Assembly (NCBI RefSeq): GCF_964656455.1
Contig: NC_135720.1
Location: 99,956,696-100,020,695 of the forward strand
From: Halichoerus grypus
Lineage: Eukaryota; Chordata; Mammalia; Carnivora; Phocidae
Direction of reading: 5' to 3'
DNA: 64,000 bases
The notes beneath the pieces are model-generated. The model was not told where the DNA came from. It saw nothing but the letters and a program-made list of their open reading frames with translations, and did not search any database. Position 1 is the stretch's first letter; each line of letters begins with the position of its first letter. A program made the translations under genes and the position numbers. This document shows, piece by piece, positions 24,601 to 34,915 of this stretch.

Positions 24601-27600
24601 ATGCTGGACACAAGAACCAACTCCTTCCTTCCCCTGGGAGAAGTTGGGGGCTAGGGGACCTTTTCCTGATCATATGGCAGGCACTGTGCTGAGGGTAAGC
24701 ATTCTAGCAAGAGGGTGTCCCAGTTTCACTACAGACTTCAGTGAGTTGGGGTTCATATTCTCCCAGGGTCTAGGAGACTTTCAATTAGTTTTGGATTTCC
24801 CACCAAGGCAATTTTTTGGAAATTGTTGCTGGATCAGCGTGTTTGTTAAGGGAAAGAGAGTCCAAGGCTCCCTACTCCACCGTCTTGCTGATGTCACCTT
24901 CGGCAAGGCTCTTCTTGCCTAATTCTAAAGGAGGAAGATTTGGTCTTATGATATTCTGATTTAGTGATTAAGAGGGAATCCAAAAGCTTTGAAATCTGCC
25001 ATCCCTCCTGATGTCAGTTGCCTGTTAATTGGGGCTCTTATAGGCTGCCTGTAGAACTCTTTTTCCAAGTTCACACAAAATCATAATCATAAACATTTAG
25101 ACAGGGTCCAATATGTGAAAAATCTCTGGTGAGGGTAGACAAGAGGAGAAAAAGAATAAAAGTTGGTCACTGCCTTTTGCAAATTTACAGCACAAAGCTG
25201 AGAGCATAGGAGTCATTACAATGTGAAGAATTTAGCTTGAAAAAGAATGCATCTCTGAAACTCCAGAGGATTTTTGAATAATAACGTCTTCTTAACCTAT
25301 TCAAAGTTTTGCATGTTGATGCCGACCGCCGTGTCCTAGACTGATCTGTCTTTTTTTTTTTTTTTTTAAGATTTATTTATTTTTGCGATGCCTGGGTAGC
25401 TCATTTGGTTAAGGGTCTGCCTTCAGCTCAGGTCATGATCCCAGGGTCCTGGGATTGAATCTGGCATCTGGCTCCTGGCTCAGCGAGGAGCCTGCTTCTC
25501 CCTCTGCCTGCAGTTCCCACTGCTTGTGCTCTCTTTCCCACAAATAAATAAATAAAATCTTTAAAAGAAAGATTTATTTATTTTAGAGAGAGAAATAGAG
25601 TGTGAGCAGGAGGAGGGGCAGAGGGAGAGAGAGAGAATCCTCAAGCAGACTCCCTTCTGAGTGAGGAGCCTGATCCAGGGCTTGATCTCAGGATCCTGAG
25701 ACCATGAACTAGCCGAAATCAAAAGTCAGCCTCTTAACCCACTAAGCAACCTTGATGTCCCTAGACAGATCTGTCTTCTATTCAGCTTTAGAGCTGAGAA
25801 GGACAGAAGCCCTTTTATTATGTATTAACAGTTATAAGTATAGGCACTGTGTTTGAAGGTCAGCATCCTTGTGTTCGTATAGTTGATTTCTTTTTTTTTT
25901 ATGTTATGTTAGTCAACATACAGACATCATTAGTTTTTGATGTAGTGTTCCATGATTCATTATTTGCATATAACACCCAGTGCTCATTGCAACATGTGCC
26001 CTCCTTAATACCCATCACCAGACTACCCCATCCCCTGACCCCCCTCCCCTCTGAAACCCTCAGATTGTTTCCCAGAGTCCATAGTCTCTCATGGTTCATC
26101 TCCCCCTCTGATTTTCCCTCTTTCAGTTTTCCCTTCCTTCCCCTAATGTTCTCTGTGCTATTCCTTATGTTCTACATAAGAGTGAAGCCATATAGTTGAT
26201 TTCTTTTGCCATTGCATGTTTTATTGCTTCCTCAAGGATGATCTATTTCTATTTAGGTACAAAATGTGGTGAGAATCTCTTTATGTCAAGTTACCCTGCT
26301 TCCTGGTCAGATGCAATCCAAAACTGGTATGAGGAGTACCATAATTTTGTCTATGGTGTAGGACCTAAGAGTTCTGATGCAGTTGTTGGACATTACACCC
26401 AGGTAAGACAAACAAATGAAAATACTTCTACCACAAATGCTCTAATATGAAAGCATCTCTAAATTATGGCCAAGTCCGATGTTCAATTTGAGTAAGAGCC
26501 TGAATAGATGTTAATAGTCCTCGCATTGGGTGGTACTTCATCTAGAGCTGTCATTTTTTCCCATCACTTGAAAAACTCTTGGTAAGAAAGCATACTCTGT
26601 ACTTTTTCAAACTTAGAAATGGATAAAATAGTGAAGGTACTTTAAGATTTAATACTTTAAAATTTGTGATTTTCTTCAATAATTGAACTAAATGTTTTCA
26701 AAAGGTACTTGGCTCCAAACTATAATAGTAACATTTTTTCAGTTTTACATTTGCTGTTACTATTTTTTTCAATATTTTCCCTCTTCTTTAATGTACTCTC
26801 ATATATTCCTTTTTGGAAATGTAGGTCGTTTGGTACTCTTCTTACCACGTTGGATGTGGAATTGCCTATTGTCCCAACCAAGAAAGTCTAAAATACTACT
26901 ATGTTTGCCAATATTGTCCTGCGTAAGTATATACTTTAGAATTTCATGCAATAATCCTATGTACAAATTAATATTTTTAAAATTCTTGTATAGAAAACAA
27001 ACTAGAATATAAAATATATTTCGGTAAAGGGAAGGAATAAATCCTTTTTTCATTTTTTAAAATTGATACATAGTTCATACACAATGTCACCTTAGTTTTA
27101 TGTGCATGACATAGTGACAGGTCTATACCTTGTGCTATGCTCACCACATGTGTAGCTATCAGCAGTCACCATACAATGCTATTATAACTATTTTTTATTT
27201 TTTTAAAGATTTTTATTTATATATTTGTCAGAAAGCACAAGCAGGAGGAACGGCAGGCAGAGGGAGAAGCAGGCTCCCCACTGAGCAGGGAGCCTGATGT
27301 GGGACTCAATCCCAGGACCCTGGGATCATGACCTGAGCCAAATGCAGACTCTAAACTGCATGAGCCACCCAGGCGTCCCATGCTATAATAACTATTACAA
27401 TACTATTGACTCTAGTCCCTATGCTGTACTTTTTATCCCCATGACTTATTTATTCCATAACTGGAAGCCTGTACCTCCCACTCCCCTTCAAATATTTTGC
27501 CCACCCCCCATTGCCACCCCTCTGGCAAACATCATTTTGTTCTTGTACTTATGGTCTGTGTCTGCTTTTTATTTTTTTTATTTTGTTTTTTAGAATCCCT

Positions 27601-30255
27601 ATATAAGTGAAATCATATGGTATCTGTCTTTTTCTGTCTAACTTATTTTACTTAGCATAATACCATCTAGGTCATCTAGAAGGAATAAATCTTTGGAAAT
27701 GCCTTTTAAGTTGAGATACATTCAACTTAGCAGGGAAGAGACCAGGTTCTCAAATCCAAGTATAAAATCTGAAACTCTCTTCCCTCAGTTACAGAGTGAC
27801 ATCTTTTCTTTCAGTCGCCTTTCCCGTCAGCTCACAGCTATTCCATGAGCCTGGGCGGTGTGCATTTCTCTAGATTTGATATCATCAGTTCTCATCAACT
27901 TCACACTTTAGGAGGGTGGCAGCTTGATGGTTAAGCAAGGGATGGTAGTGGACTGGCAAGTAGGGGATGGCAGATTGCAATTTCACCTCGGCCTGCTAAA
28001 AAGTTCCTTGCCCTACTTATCTAAAAAACTCCCTACATTGTTACCATCACAGATGATTCATTCTTTTGCGTCTCAAAGATTTTTCAAGAGATTTTTAATG
28101 TACTTCAGAATCCAGAAAAGAACATCTTCAGTCTTTGCTTTTCAGAAGTTTTCACAAAATTTCCATAATGAATCAACCTTTAAGGTCTTGACCAGTAGCA
28201 GGAAATATGTTCTTTCATCAAGGATTATGTTTAAACTTACCTACAATAAATTCTGTGGATATACTGAAGACCTAATCTCAACTTACCTGTTAACCTTACT
28301 TTCTTTTAATGTTTGAAGTTTCTTGCCACTGGAGACAGGAGGACCCCTAGAACCAAGGCTCCTATAGGATTTATTTTGAGATTGTAGATAACCTGAGCAT
28401 ATGGATCTCCAGGGTGAGAAGTATGACCTCCAATGTCATTTTCCTGCAAGCACTTCTTAGGGTTTAGTAGAAAGAATTGAAAGGTCCTAGGAGAATGCAT
28501 CCAAACTCACCGGCTGGCTGTAAGAGAGGAGGCTCTGGAACCAGGCATCTGAAGTGAGAGTTTGGAGTGAAAAATGAGGGAAAGCAGGGGCGAGAAAACT
28601 TCCAGAACATGTTTGTGTCTATTTCACATTTTTCCAGGGGCTCACACATGGTCAATTATATTCTGTGCAGGGAGTGAGATTCAGATGCATGACATTGTAT
28701 TTTTGGCCCACTTGGTACAATTGAGACTTTGACTCTCTTGAAAAATATTCATCAATGAGATGTAGGCTAGATACTGTAAGACCAATATACCTTAGCGATT
28801 AGTGTTAATAAAACTGTTTTTTAACATTCCCATTTTTGTAAATATTAAAATCTCACACACAAAGCATCTAGACATTCAAAAACCTTTTAAGCATCCCTAC
28901 TCCCAAAAACATACACCAAAAACTACTTTAAAAAATCATTACTTCCATCTTTTTTTTAATGTCTTATTTATTTATTTGAGAGAGGGAGAGCGCGCGAGAG
29001 AGAACAAGAAGAGGGGTGGGGCGAGGGAGGGGGACAAGCAGACGCCTCACTGAGCAGGGAGCCCAACATGGGGCTTGATCCCAGGACCCTGGAATCATGA
29101 CCTGAGCTGAAGTCAGACACTTAACCACCTGAGCCACCCAGTTGCCCCAAATCATTACCTCCATCTTGAAGCCAAAATTATCCAGGGGCTTTACCTTCCC
29201 TAGTTCATATTATAGAGATTATCACTTTTTTAGATATAAAATTATATGTAACTTTAAGCATTTCCACACTGCAACCCTTTCTCTCCCAGTAACTTGTACA
29301 GTCTCTCTAAGGAATATGTTTTATCACTAGCCAGCACCTTAGAGTACACTACTTTAGCAATTTGACCAAGTCTTTTGGGGGAGAAAGAATGTTGTCATGT
29401 TGAAATGTACTCCGAATATTTTAGACCCTATTCATCCCATTTCAATTGTTCAGGCTGTGAAATAATGGTCAAGGAAGTCAGTGCATATGTATGTTATTTT
29501 CTTTACATTGATATCTGAGTACATTTTGGGAATTTTAGTTTGTCAGTTATTTGACATGATGAAAAACATTGACCAAATATTCAGGTACATATGGTGATAG
29601 ATGCTACCCTGGGAGCATAAACTAAACTGAAAAATGAAAAATGTCTGACATTTTGTATTTCAAATTTCAGTGGCAATCTTCTTAGCAAGATTTATACCCC
29701 TTACCTAAAAGGAGAACCTTGTGCCCGCTGCCTTCATCACTGTGACAATGGACTATGCAGTAAGTTTGAAGTCATTAATTTGCTAGTATATATAATAGAA
29801 TGACCTGGCTTTTTTTTTCCTTTGAGTATCTTTTATTTTTTAAAATTATTTATTTAAATTCAATTTAATTAACATATATTTCATTATTAGCTTCAGGGGT
29901 AGAATTTAGCAATTCATCAGTTGCATATAATACCCAGTGCTCATTGCATCAAGTGCCCTCCTTAATGCCCATCACCTGGTTACCCCATCCCCCTACCCAC
30001 CTCCCCTCCAGCAACCCTCAGTTTGTTTCCTAGAGTTCAGCATCTCTTATGGTTTGCCTCCTTCTCTGTTTTCAACTTATTTTATTTTTCCTTCCTTTCC
30101 CCTATGTTCTTCTGTTTTGTTCTTTAATTCCACATGAGTGAAATCATATGATGTTTGTCTTTCTCTGACTGGCTTATCTCACTTAGCCTAATACCCTCTG
30201 GTTCCAACCATGTTGTTGTAAATGGCAAGATTTCATTCTTTTTGATGGCCAAGCA

Positions 30256-30307
<52 letters not shown>

Positions 30308-33300
30308 GTATATATATCTTCTTTATTAGTTCATCTGTCGATGGACATCTGGACTCTTTACATATTTTGGCTATTGTGGATATTGCTGCTATAAACATTG
30401 GGGTGCATATGCCCCATTAAATCACAATGTTTGTATCCTTTGGATAAATACCTAGCAGTGTAATTGTTAGGTCATAGGGTAGCTCTCTTTTTAACTTTTT
30501 GAGGAATCTCCATATTGTTTTCTGGAGTGGCTGCACCAGTTTGCATTCCCACCAAAAGTGCAAGAAGGTTCCCTTTTCTCTGCATCCTCACCAACATCTG
30601 CTGTTTCCTGTGTTGTTCATTCTAGCCATTCTGACCTGTGTGAGGTGGTATCTCATTGTAGTTTTGATTTGTATTTCCCTGATGCCAAGTGATATGGAAC
30701 ATTTTTTCATATGTCTGTTGACCATTTCTATGTCTTCTTTTTTTTTTTTTAAGATTTTATTTGTTTGACAGAAAGAGACACAGTGAGAGAGGGAACACAA
30801 GCAGGGGGAGTGGGAGAGGGAGAAGCAGGCTTCCCGCCGAGCAGGGAGCCTGATGCGGGGCTCGATCCTAGGACCCTGGGATCATGACCTGAGCCGAAGG
30901 CATACGCTTATCTTTGGAGAAATGTCTGTTCATGTGTTCTGCCCATCTTGACTGGATTTTTTGGTTTTGAGGTGTTGAGTTTTATAAGTTCCTTATAAAT
31001 TTTGATACTAGCCCTTTACCTGATAAGACATTTGCAAATATCTTCTCCCATTCCGTAGGTTACCTTTTGGTTTTGTTGACTGTTCCTTTGCTGTGCAAAA
31101 GCTTTTGATCTTGATGAAGTCCAAATATTTCATTTTTGCTTTTGTTTCTTTTGGCCTTGGAGATGTGTTTAGCAGGAAGTTGCTGTGGCCAAGGTCGAAG
31201 AGATTGTTGCCTATGTTCTCCTCTAGGATTTTGATGCATTACTGTCTCACATTGAGGTCTTTCATCCATTTTGAGTTTATTTTTGTGTATATGGTAGAAG
31301 AGTGGTCCAGTTTCATTCTTCTGCATGTGGATATCAAATTTTCCCAACATCATTTTTTGAAGAGACTGTCTTTTTTCCATTGGATATTCTTTTCTGCTTT
31401 GTCAAAGATTAGTTGACCATAGAGTTGAGGGTCCATTTCTGGGGTCTCTATTCTGTCCCACTGATCTATATGTCTGTTTTTGTGCCAGTACCATACTCTC
31501 TTGAAGATTACAGCTTTGTAATAGAGCTTGAAGTTTGGCACTGTGATGCCACCAGTTTTGCTTTTATTTTTCAACATTCTTTTGGCTATTTGGGGTCTTT
31601 TCTGGCTCCATACAAATTTTAGGATTATTTGTTCCAGCTCTGTGAACAATGTTGATTGGCATTTTGATAGGGATTGCATTGAAACTGTAGATTGCTTTGG
31701 GTAGTATAGATATTTTAACAATATCTTCCAATCTATGTGCATGGAATGTTTTTCCATGTCTTTGTGTCTTCCTCAATTTCTTTCATAAGTGTTCTATAGT
31801 TTTCAGAGTACAGAGCTTTTCTCTTTTTGGTTAGGTTTATTCCTAAATGTCTTATGGTTTTTTGGTCCAATGGTAAATGGGATGAATTCCTTGATTTCTC
31901 TTTCTTCTGCCTCATTGTTAGTGTTTAGAAATAGGGCTGATTTCTGTGCACTGATTTTATATCTTGCTACTTTGCTGAATTCCTGTATCAGTTCTAACAA
32001 TTTTTTGGTGGAGTCTTTTGGATTTTCTACATAGAGCATCGTCTGAAGAACATGGATGTAAAATTCTCACCAGGGCACTAGCTAATAGCATCCAACAGTA
32101 CATTAAAAGGATTATTCACCACGACCAGGTGGGATTTATTCCGTGGCTGCAAGGGTGGTTCAACATCTGCACATCAATCAATGTGATACACCACATTAAT
32201 GAAAGAAAGGTTAAAAACTATATGATCCTCTCAGTAGATGCAGAAAAAGCATTTGACAAAATACAGCATCATTTCTTGATAAAAACTCTCTGCAGTGTAA
32301 GATAGAGGGAACATGCCTCAATATCATAAAAGCCATAGACTCCTTTTTTTTTTTTAAGAATTAGGAAATCTTCTGATTGCAACCTACTTAAGCAATGCCT
32401 TCATGCAAAAGACAAAAATAAAAGTATTCAATAGAGTGTGTTTAATAAAAAATTTTACACAGTATCTATGTATTATTTGCAATGAAAACCTCATTACCAT
32501 GTGTAACCTAAAGAAACATCTACCATCAATGTATATGGACTTGTTACATATTGGCATATATAAAAATGTGTCTGTGGAAATAATTCATTGTAATTAAATA
32601 TTTTTCCTATCAAAGTTAATGCAATTACATCAAAAGTGGCATTTTATAAAGAGAAAATATGTACAAAATATAAAGATGTGAGAACACAAACACAGTTCAG
32701 TTCAGACACCAAACAATCTTTATATATCAATGAGTTCATCATACTAAATTCTTCATTTTCCCCATAGTATAGAATAATCAAGTTTAATTTAATAACCACT
32801 CACACTTGTGTTTGCTAGTAATTTTTACATACTTTCAAAATGTCAATCAAATCGGCATATAACATTATTAGCTCACAGAAGTCTCAAAATATTTTAGCAA
32901 AAGGATTAAATTTAGTGTCATATAATATCTCATGTTTAGTATTGTTATGGATATAAATACAAAAAGTTGGTACTTTTGTTTAGTTGGGATATGTTATTAA
33001 AATTATTATGAACAAAACAGCTAACCACTAACAGAAATTTTTACCTTTCCAAATGCATTCAACAGATTGAACTGTACCATTCTTTCTGAGTGAATTGTAT
33101 AGCTCTAATTCAGAATATCGAATGATATCAAAGCTATACATCCATTAAAGAAGAAAATATTTTCTCCTCTGCTGAATACTATTTGTTAAGGGATTTGGAA
33201 TTCATCCTGTTAGCAATAAGCAACCAATTGAAAGATTTTTACAGAGAAGAGTGATGAGATCAGAATTGCTTTATAAAGATCTGGCAGTAGTATGGAGAGA

Positions 33301-34371
33301 CAAGTGGATGAAAGCCAGCTTGGAGACTGTTGAAAACATGGGTTTGAAAAACAAATGAATGTTTTTACTGCATTCTGACAAAATGAATGAAGAGAAATGG
33401 ACAGTAATGAGCAATAGGTAGGAAGTAGTAAAACCAGTGTTTGTTACTTGCACTTGGTAAATGCTGATAAAAAGTAGAGAGCAATGAGTTCATGTTGATT
33501 CCCAGTTCCTGATTTGAATTATTTAGTAGTTAGGAGTTTAATTCCTCTTATCCCAGGGGAATTGAGTTGGGAGTTGGGGAGTGACTCCAAAGAAATGCCA
33601 CACTTGGAGGTAAAATGATGAATTTAGTTTGAGAGTTATTGAGTTTGTAACCACTGAGGAACTTCAAAGTAGAAATGTCCGATAATCATAGTGAAATTCC
33701 CTCTAGTTTTTACATCCACATCTTCTCATAATGATTTCTTACTCTTGAAAGAAAGACTAGTGGCACTAGAATCTGTATAGAGCAATAGTGTCTAATATAA
33801 ATTTTTTCAATAACGGAAATGTTCAATATTTGCACTGTCATGTAAAGTAGCTCCTAGATAGACTGGTTATCGAGCATTTGGAATGTAACAAGTATCACCA
33901 ATGACCTGAAAATTTATTTTTTAATGTTATGTGATTTTAATTAATTTAAATTTAAACAACCACATGGCTAGAGGCTAAAATTTGGACACTGTAATTGTAG
34001 AGAGACTCATTTAAGCTTATTTTATTTTCTGAGGGAAGAAAATAGGTCAATTCATTTTAGAAACATTCCAAAAAGCTCAAATTTTAAAAGAAATGATGGA
34101 CTAATGTGTCCCTTTGTATCATAATGTGATACCAACTTCTTTGCTCAATTGTCTTCTCCCCACTTACATTGAATTTATTGTTTGCACTGCTGCTATGGAG
34201 GAAAACAATAATGAACTGACTAATTTCTTTGTTTTTATTCCAGCCAATACTTGTGAATATGAAGATCGTTATTCTAACTGTAATGCTTTGAAGAAAAGCT
34301 ATACCTGTAGCCATAATTTTGTCAAGACAAATTGCAAAGCTTCCTGCGAATGTGAAGACAAAATTTATTAA
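15627..34371 (+). CDS. CRISP3: Cysteine-rich secretory protein, CRISP3-like (7 coding exons, complete)
   Basis: Secreted CAP-superfamily protein. CRISP3 in other mammals is found in saliva, seminal plasma and neutrophil granules. The CDS joins 15627-15695, 18950-19066, 19848-19935, 26257-26402, 26825-26922, 29671-29759 and 34244-34371, giving 735 nt, 244 residues and a TAA stop; every junction keeps frame with GT-AG borders. Residues 1-23 contain a hydrophobic signal peptide. The CAP domain follows (NKHNELRK with His45; GHYTQVVW at 136-143; [11 protein letters not shown] near 164-174). The hinge and C-terminal CRISP/ion-channel-regulator domain end in CECEDKIY. I count 16 cysteines after the signal peptide, the full CRISP complement. 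Human CRISP3 has 245 residues and CRISP2 243. [15 protein letters not shown] and the C-terminal 'YEDxYSNC' recall CRISP3; 'KCTLEHSxPEDRKTS' recalls CRISP2, probably because of gene conversion with the downstream gene. Family assignment is firm; the symbol rests on gene order and partial similarity. Confidence 0.9.
16797..16996 (-). mobile_element. SINEC, minus
   Basis: Flanked by 'ctaaagatttttt' (16788 and 16997). It ends 'ccaactgagccatgcaggagcccc'. Confidence 0.87.
17010..17176. repeat. Segment present inverted and relocated in the second gene
   Basis: It aligns, at roughly 85-90% by eye, to the reverse complement of 59190-59347. Shared landmarks are 'tctctggtccatctcctggtcttcatt' and 'atattttgctcttttgcactgct'. 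The following 17177-17335 resembles an L2 3' end. Confidence 0.8.
17355..17442 (-). mobile_element. Truncated SINEC, minus
   Basis: Only the tail half remains. Flanked by 'cgaaataaatt' at 17344 and 17443, so it arose as a short insertion. Confidence 0.7.
18950..19066 (+). CDS. CRISP3: CRISP3-like coding exon 2 (start of CAP domain)
   Basis: 117 nt, phase 0 at both ends, acceptor 'tccctttag', donor gtaaga. It encodes [18 protein letters not shown] followed by [18 protein letters not shown] and LKM, the N-terminal CAP segment with the conserved His of NKHNE. Only 4 nucleotides differ from the exon at 59634-59750, giving three amino-acid changes (T/A, R/Q, K/T), and the flanking intron is equally conserved. 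Confidence 0.95.
19067..19847 (+). other. CRISP3: CRISP3-like intron 2, with shared (CA)n
   Basis: Both ends near the exons are nearly identical to the second gene (59751-60592), while the middle is more diverged. A (CA)n run at 19677-19697 has a shorter counterpart at 60422-60437. Confidence 0.8.
19848..19935 (+). CDS. CRISP3: CRISP3-like coding exon 3 (CAP domain)
   Basis: 88 nt, acceptor 'gacatttag', encoding [17 protein letters not shown] and then [12 protein letters not shown], ending in phase 1. Two GT dinucleotides overlap at the 3' end (ccaGTACGTaaat). Only the first one keeps frame with the next exon, restoring S-T-K-C-G-E. The matching exon of the second gene differs by one base (Met to Val). 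Confidence 0.95.
20306..20774 (-). mobile_element. L1 3' end with inverted 5' part
   Basis: Minus-strand L1 3' UTR at 20306-20610, an AT microsatellite, then a plus-strand ORF2-end/3' piece ('caaaaagaatgaaatcttgcc') at about 20660-20774. A 13-bp duplication (aggcttattgatt) lies at 20293-20305 and 20775-20787. The second gene has the uninterrupted site near 61295. Confidence 0.88.
21500..22385 (-). mobile_element. Older L1 3' region, shared by both paralogues
   Basis: Minus-strand L1 3' UTR and ORF2 end. A related copy lies at 61900-62740 in the second gene, so it predates the duplication. It resumes at 23334-23880 after a younger L1 interruption. (TA)n at about 21893-21920. Confidence 0.85.
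22386..23333 (+). mobile_element. Younger L1 nested in the older L1
   Basis: Plus-strand ORF2 C-terminus ('[12 protein letters not shown]', '[18 protein letters not shown]'), 3' UTR and A-rich tail. The 13-bp sequence 'tctgcccattttt' is repeated at 22373-22385 and 23334-23346. Confidence 0.88.
23334..23880 (-). mobile_element. Continuation of older L1 (ORF2)
   Basis: Minus-strand ORF2 ('ttagttttgttcagtcccac', 'ctcatcaccactctttgaagag'). It ends just before the tandem block that starts at about 23890. Confidence 0.82.
23992..24670 (+). repeat. Three tandem units of about 225 bp
   Basis: Units start at 23992, 24221 and 24444, each with 'ctctgtgctgag/actgggg-like' and ending '(g)aagctgagaactaagattttt...gcttg'. 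A partial unit precedes them. The same three units lie at 62871, 63093 and 63324. Open frames across this block (for example 24448-24654) are incidental and lack gene structure. Family unknown. Confidence 0.8.
24345..25120. repeat. Near-identical block shared with 63225-64000
   Basis: At constant offset 38880 (apart from small indels) the two stretches differ at only scattered positions; 24481-24760 is essentially identical to 63361-63640. Sequence just before (23992-24300) is visibly more diverged. Confidence 0.88.
25352..25761 (-). mobile_element. SINEC, minus, split by a second SINE
   Basis: Flanked by 'tagac(t/a)gatctgtct' at 25337-25351 and 25762-25776. The body resumes at 25570 after the nested copy. 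Confidence 0.87.
25385..25569 (+). mobile_element. SINEC, plus, nested
   Basis: 'gcgatgcctgggtagctcatttgg ... aataaataaaatctttaaaaga', inserted into the tail of the minus SINE. 'agatttatttatttt' is duplicated on both sides (25369 and 25570). Confidence 0.87.
25895..26190 (-). mobile_element. L1 3' UTR fragment upstream of exon 4
   Basis: Minus strand ('gttatgttagtcaacatacag ... ataagagtgaagcca'). The 17-bp duplication 'tatagttgatttctttt' lies at 25878-25894 and 26191-26207, leaving about 50 bp to the acceptor of coding exon 4. Confidence 0.87.
26257..26402 (+). CDS. CRISP3: CRISP3-like coding exon 4 (CAP core)
   Basis: 146 nt, acceptor 'tttctatttag', donor gtaaga. After two bases completing a Ser codon it encodes [20 protein letters not shown] and continues to [14 protein letters not shown], including the first half of the CAP signature (GHYTQVVW) with its conserved His. 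An L1 insertion ends only about 50 bp upstream of the acceptor. Confidence 0.96.
26825..26922 (+). CDS. CRISP3: CRISP3-like coding exon 5 (end of CAP domain)
   Basis: 98 nt, acceptor 'ggaaatgtag', donor gtaagt. It encodes [20 protein letters not shown] and [12 protein letters not shown], completing the two CAP signatures, and carries four conserved cysteines. It ends in phase 2, splitting an Ala codon. Confidence 0.96.
27055..27670 (-). mobile_element. Old L1 3' fragment interrupted by a SINE
   Basis: 'aattgatacatagttcatacacaatg' and 'catttgttcttgtacttatggtctgtg-like' L1M-type 3' sequence. Split at 27193-27379 by a SINE. Confidence 0.65.
27193..27379 (-). mobile_element. SINEC, minus
   Basis: 'atgctat(t/a)ataactatt' is duplicated at 27176-27192 and 27380-27396. 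Standard head complement 'gagccacccaggcgtccc'. Confidence 0.88.
28952..29148 (-). mobile_element. SINEC, minus
   Basis: 'aaatcattac(t/c)tccatctt' is duplicated at both ends. The interior is purine-rich. The rest of the intron 27.7-29.67 kb shows no exon. Confidence 0.88.
29671..29759 (+). CDS. CRISP3: CRISP3-like coding exon 6 (hinge)
   Basis: 89 nt, acceptor 'caaatttcag', donor gtaagt. It encodes [20 protein letters not shown] and LHHCDNGLC, the cysteine-rich hinge linking the CAP domain to the C-terminal CRISP domain. It carries four cysteines in the PCxxCxxxCxxxLC spacing shared by mammalian CRISPs. Confidence 0.95.
29811..32041 (-). mobile_element. L1 3' UTR and ORF2, minus, with SINE and (TG)n
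   Basis: Long minus-strand L1 from the 3' UTR through ORF2 ('[20 protein letters not shown]'). It carries a (TG)n tract at 30257-30308 and a SINE at 30738. ORF2 is broken by several frameshifts. It is joined to an inverted 5' piece at about 32042. Confidence 0.88.
30738..30912 (-). mobile_element. SINEC, minus, 5'-truncated, inside L1
   Basis: 'ttttttttttttaagattttatttgtttgacag' to 'cgaaggcatacgctta'; the head is missing. Confidence 0.82.
32042..32340 (+). mobile_element. Inverted 5' part of the 29.8 kb L1
   Basis: Plus-strand ORF2 reverse-transcriptase segment ([22 protein letters not shown]), placed head-on to the minus-strand body. This is the mark of twin-primed integration. About 180 bp of ORF2 is missing at the junction. 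Confidence 0.82.
32350..34243 (+). other. CRISP3: Last intron of CRISP3-like gene, unique part
   Basis: AT-rich sequence with no further exon or recent transposon that I can identify. Confidence 0.6.
34244..34371 (+). CDS. CRISP3: CRISP3-like coding exon 7 (CRISP/ICR domain and stop)
   Basis: 128 nt from the acceptor 'tttttattccag' to TAA at 34369-34371. It encodes [20 protein letters not shown] and then [21 protein letters not shown], with the six-cysteine ion-channel-regulator motif complete. The terminal KIY resembles human CRISP2, while 'YEDxYSNC' resembles CRISP3. Confidence 0.95.
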
Positions 34372-34915
34372 ATGCTCAATACAGACTGAGCAGGGCTAAG
34401 TGAAGGAGGACCACATCATCTACTTAGATTTGACATTAGCACAGATGTTGTAAGCATGTTAGCTATAAATTTTATTGCAAATAATGAGTCTTTTTCTCTT
34501 GGATCTACTTTTTATTTTACAGAAATCTCTTTCATACAAAGGATTAAAAAATGACATAATCTATGATTATCTGTTGCTCATGTAAAAATCATGAGCAAAA
34601 AGGAAATTCTGAGAAAGCATTATGGACCAGAAGAGACTAAGAAAACATGAGAATAAATGGAATGTGGTCTTCTGCGTCAGATCTTTGAACACAAAAAGGT
34701 CATTAGTGGAAAAAGTGGTGAAATCTGAATAGAATCTGAATTGTTTTTGATAGTAACATCCATTCTTAGTCTTGACAAATGTACCAGAATAATGCAAGAT
34801 GATAACATTAGGGGAAACTAAAGCTGGGTGAAGGGTATATGGGAATTCTCTGTACTATCTTAGCAAAATTTCTGTAAATCTAAAAATACTTCCAAATAAA
34901 AGATGCATTTTAAAA
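34372..34915 (+). other. CRISP3: CRISP3-like 3' UTR with polyadenylation signals
   Basis: Unique AT-rich sequence following the stop codon. AATAAA hexamers lie at 34652-34657 and 34895-34900; the second is followed about 30 bp on by a T-run, a better fit to a cleavage site. The 3' end is inferred. Confidence 0.55.

Noticed and set aside
24052..24922. Overlapping open frames on both strands in the tandem block, one conserved between copies (24448 and 63328)
   Set aside because: Identity follows from the nearly identical DNA, not coding constraint. No splice structure, start context or recognisable domain; frames overlap one another.
30257..30308. (TG)n and other short arrays considered as CRISPR-like or functional repeats
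   Set aside because: Simple microsatellites, most of them inside L1 copies; no spacer structure.
34114..34371. Reading the last CRISP exon as an 85-residue independent ORF starting at 34114
   Set aside because: The upstream part is intron. The acceptor at 34243 joins in frame to exon 6 to give the standard CRISP C-terminus.
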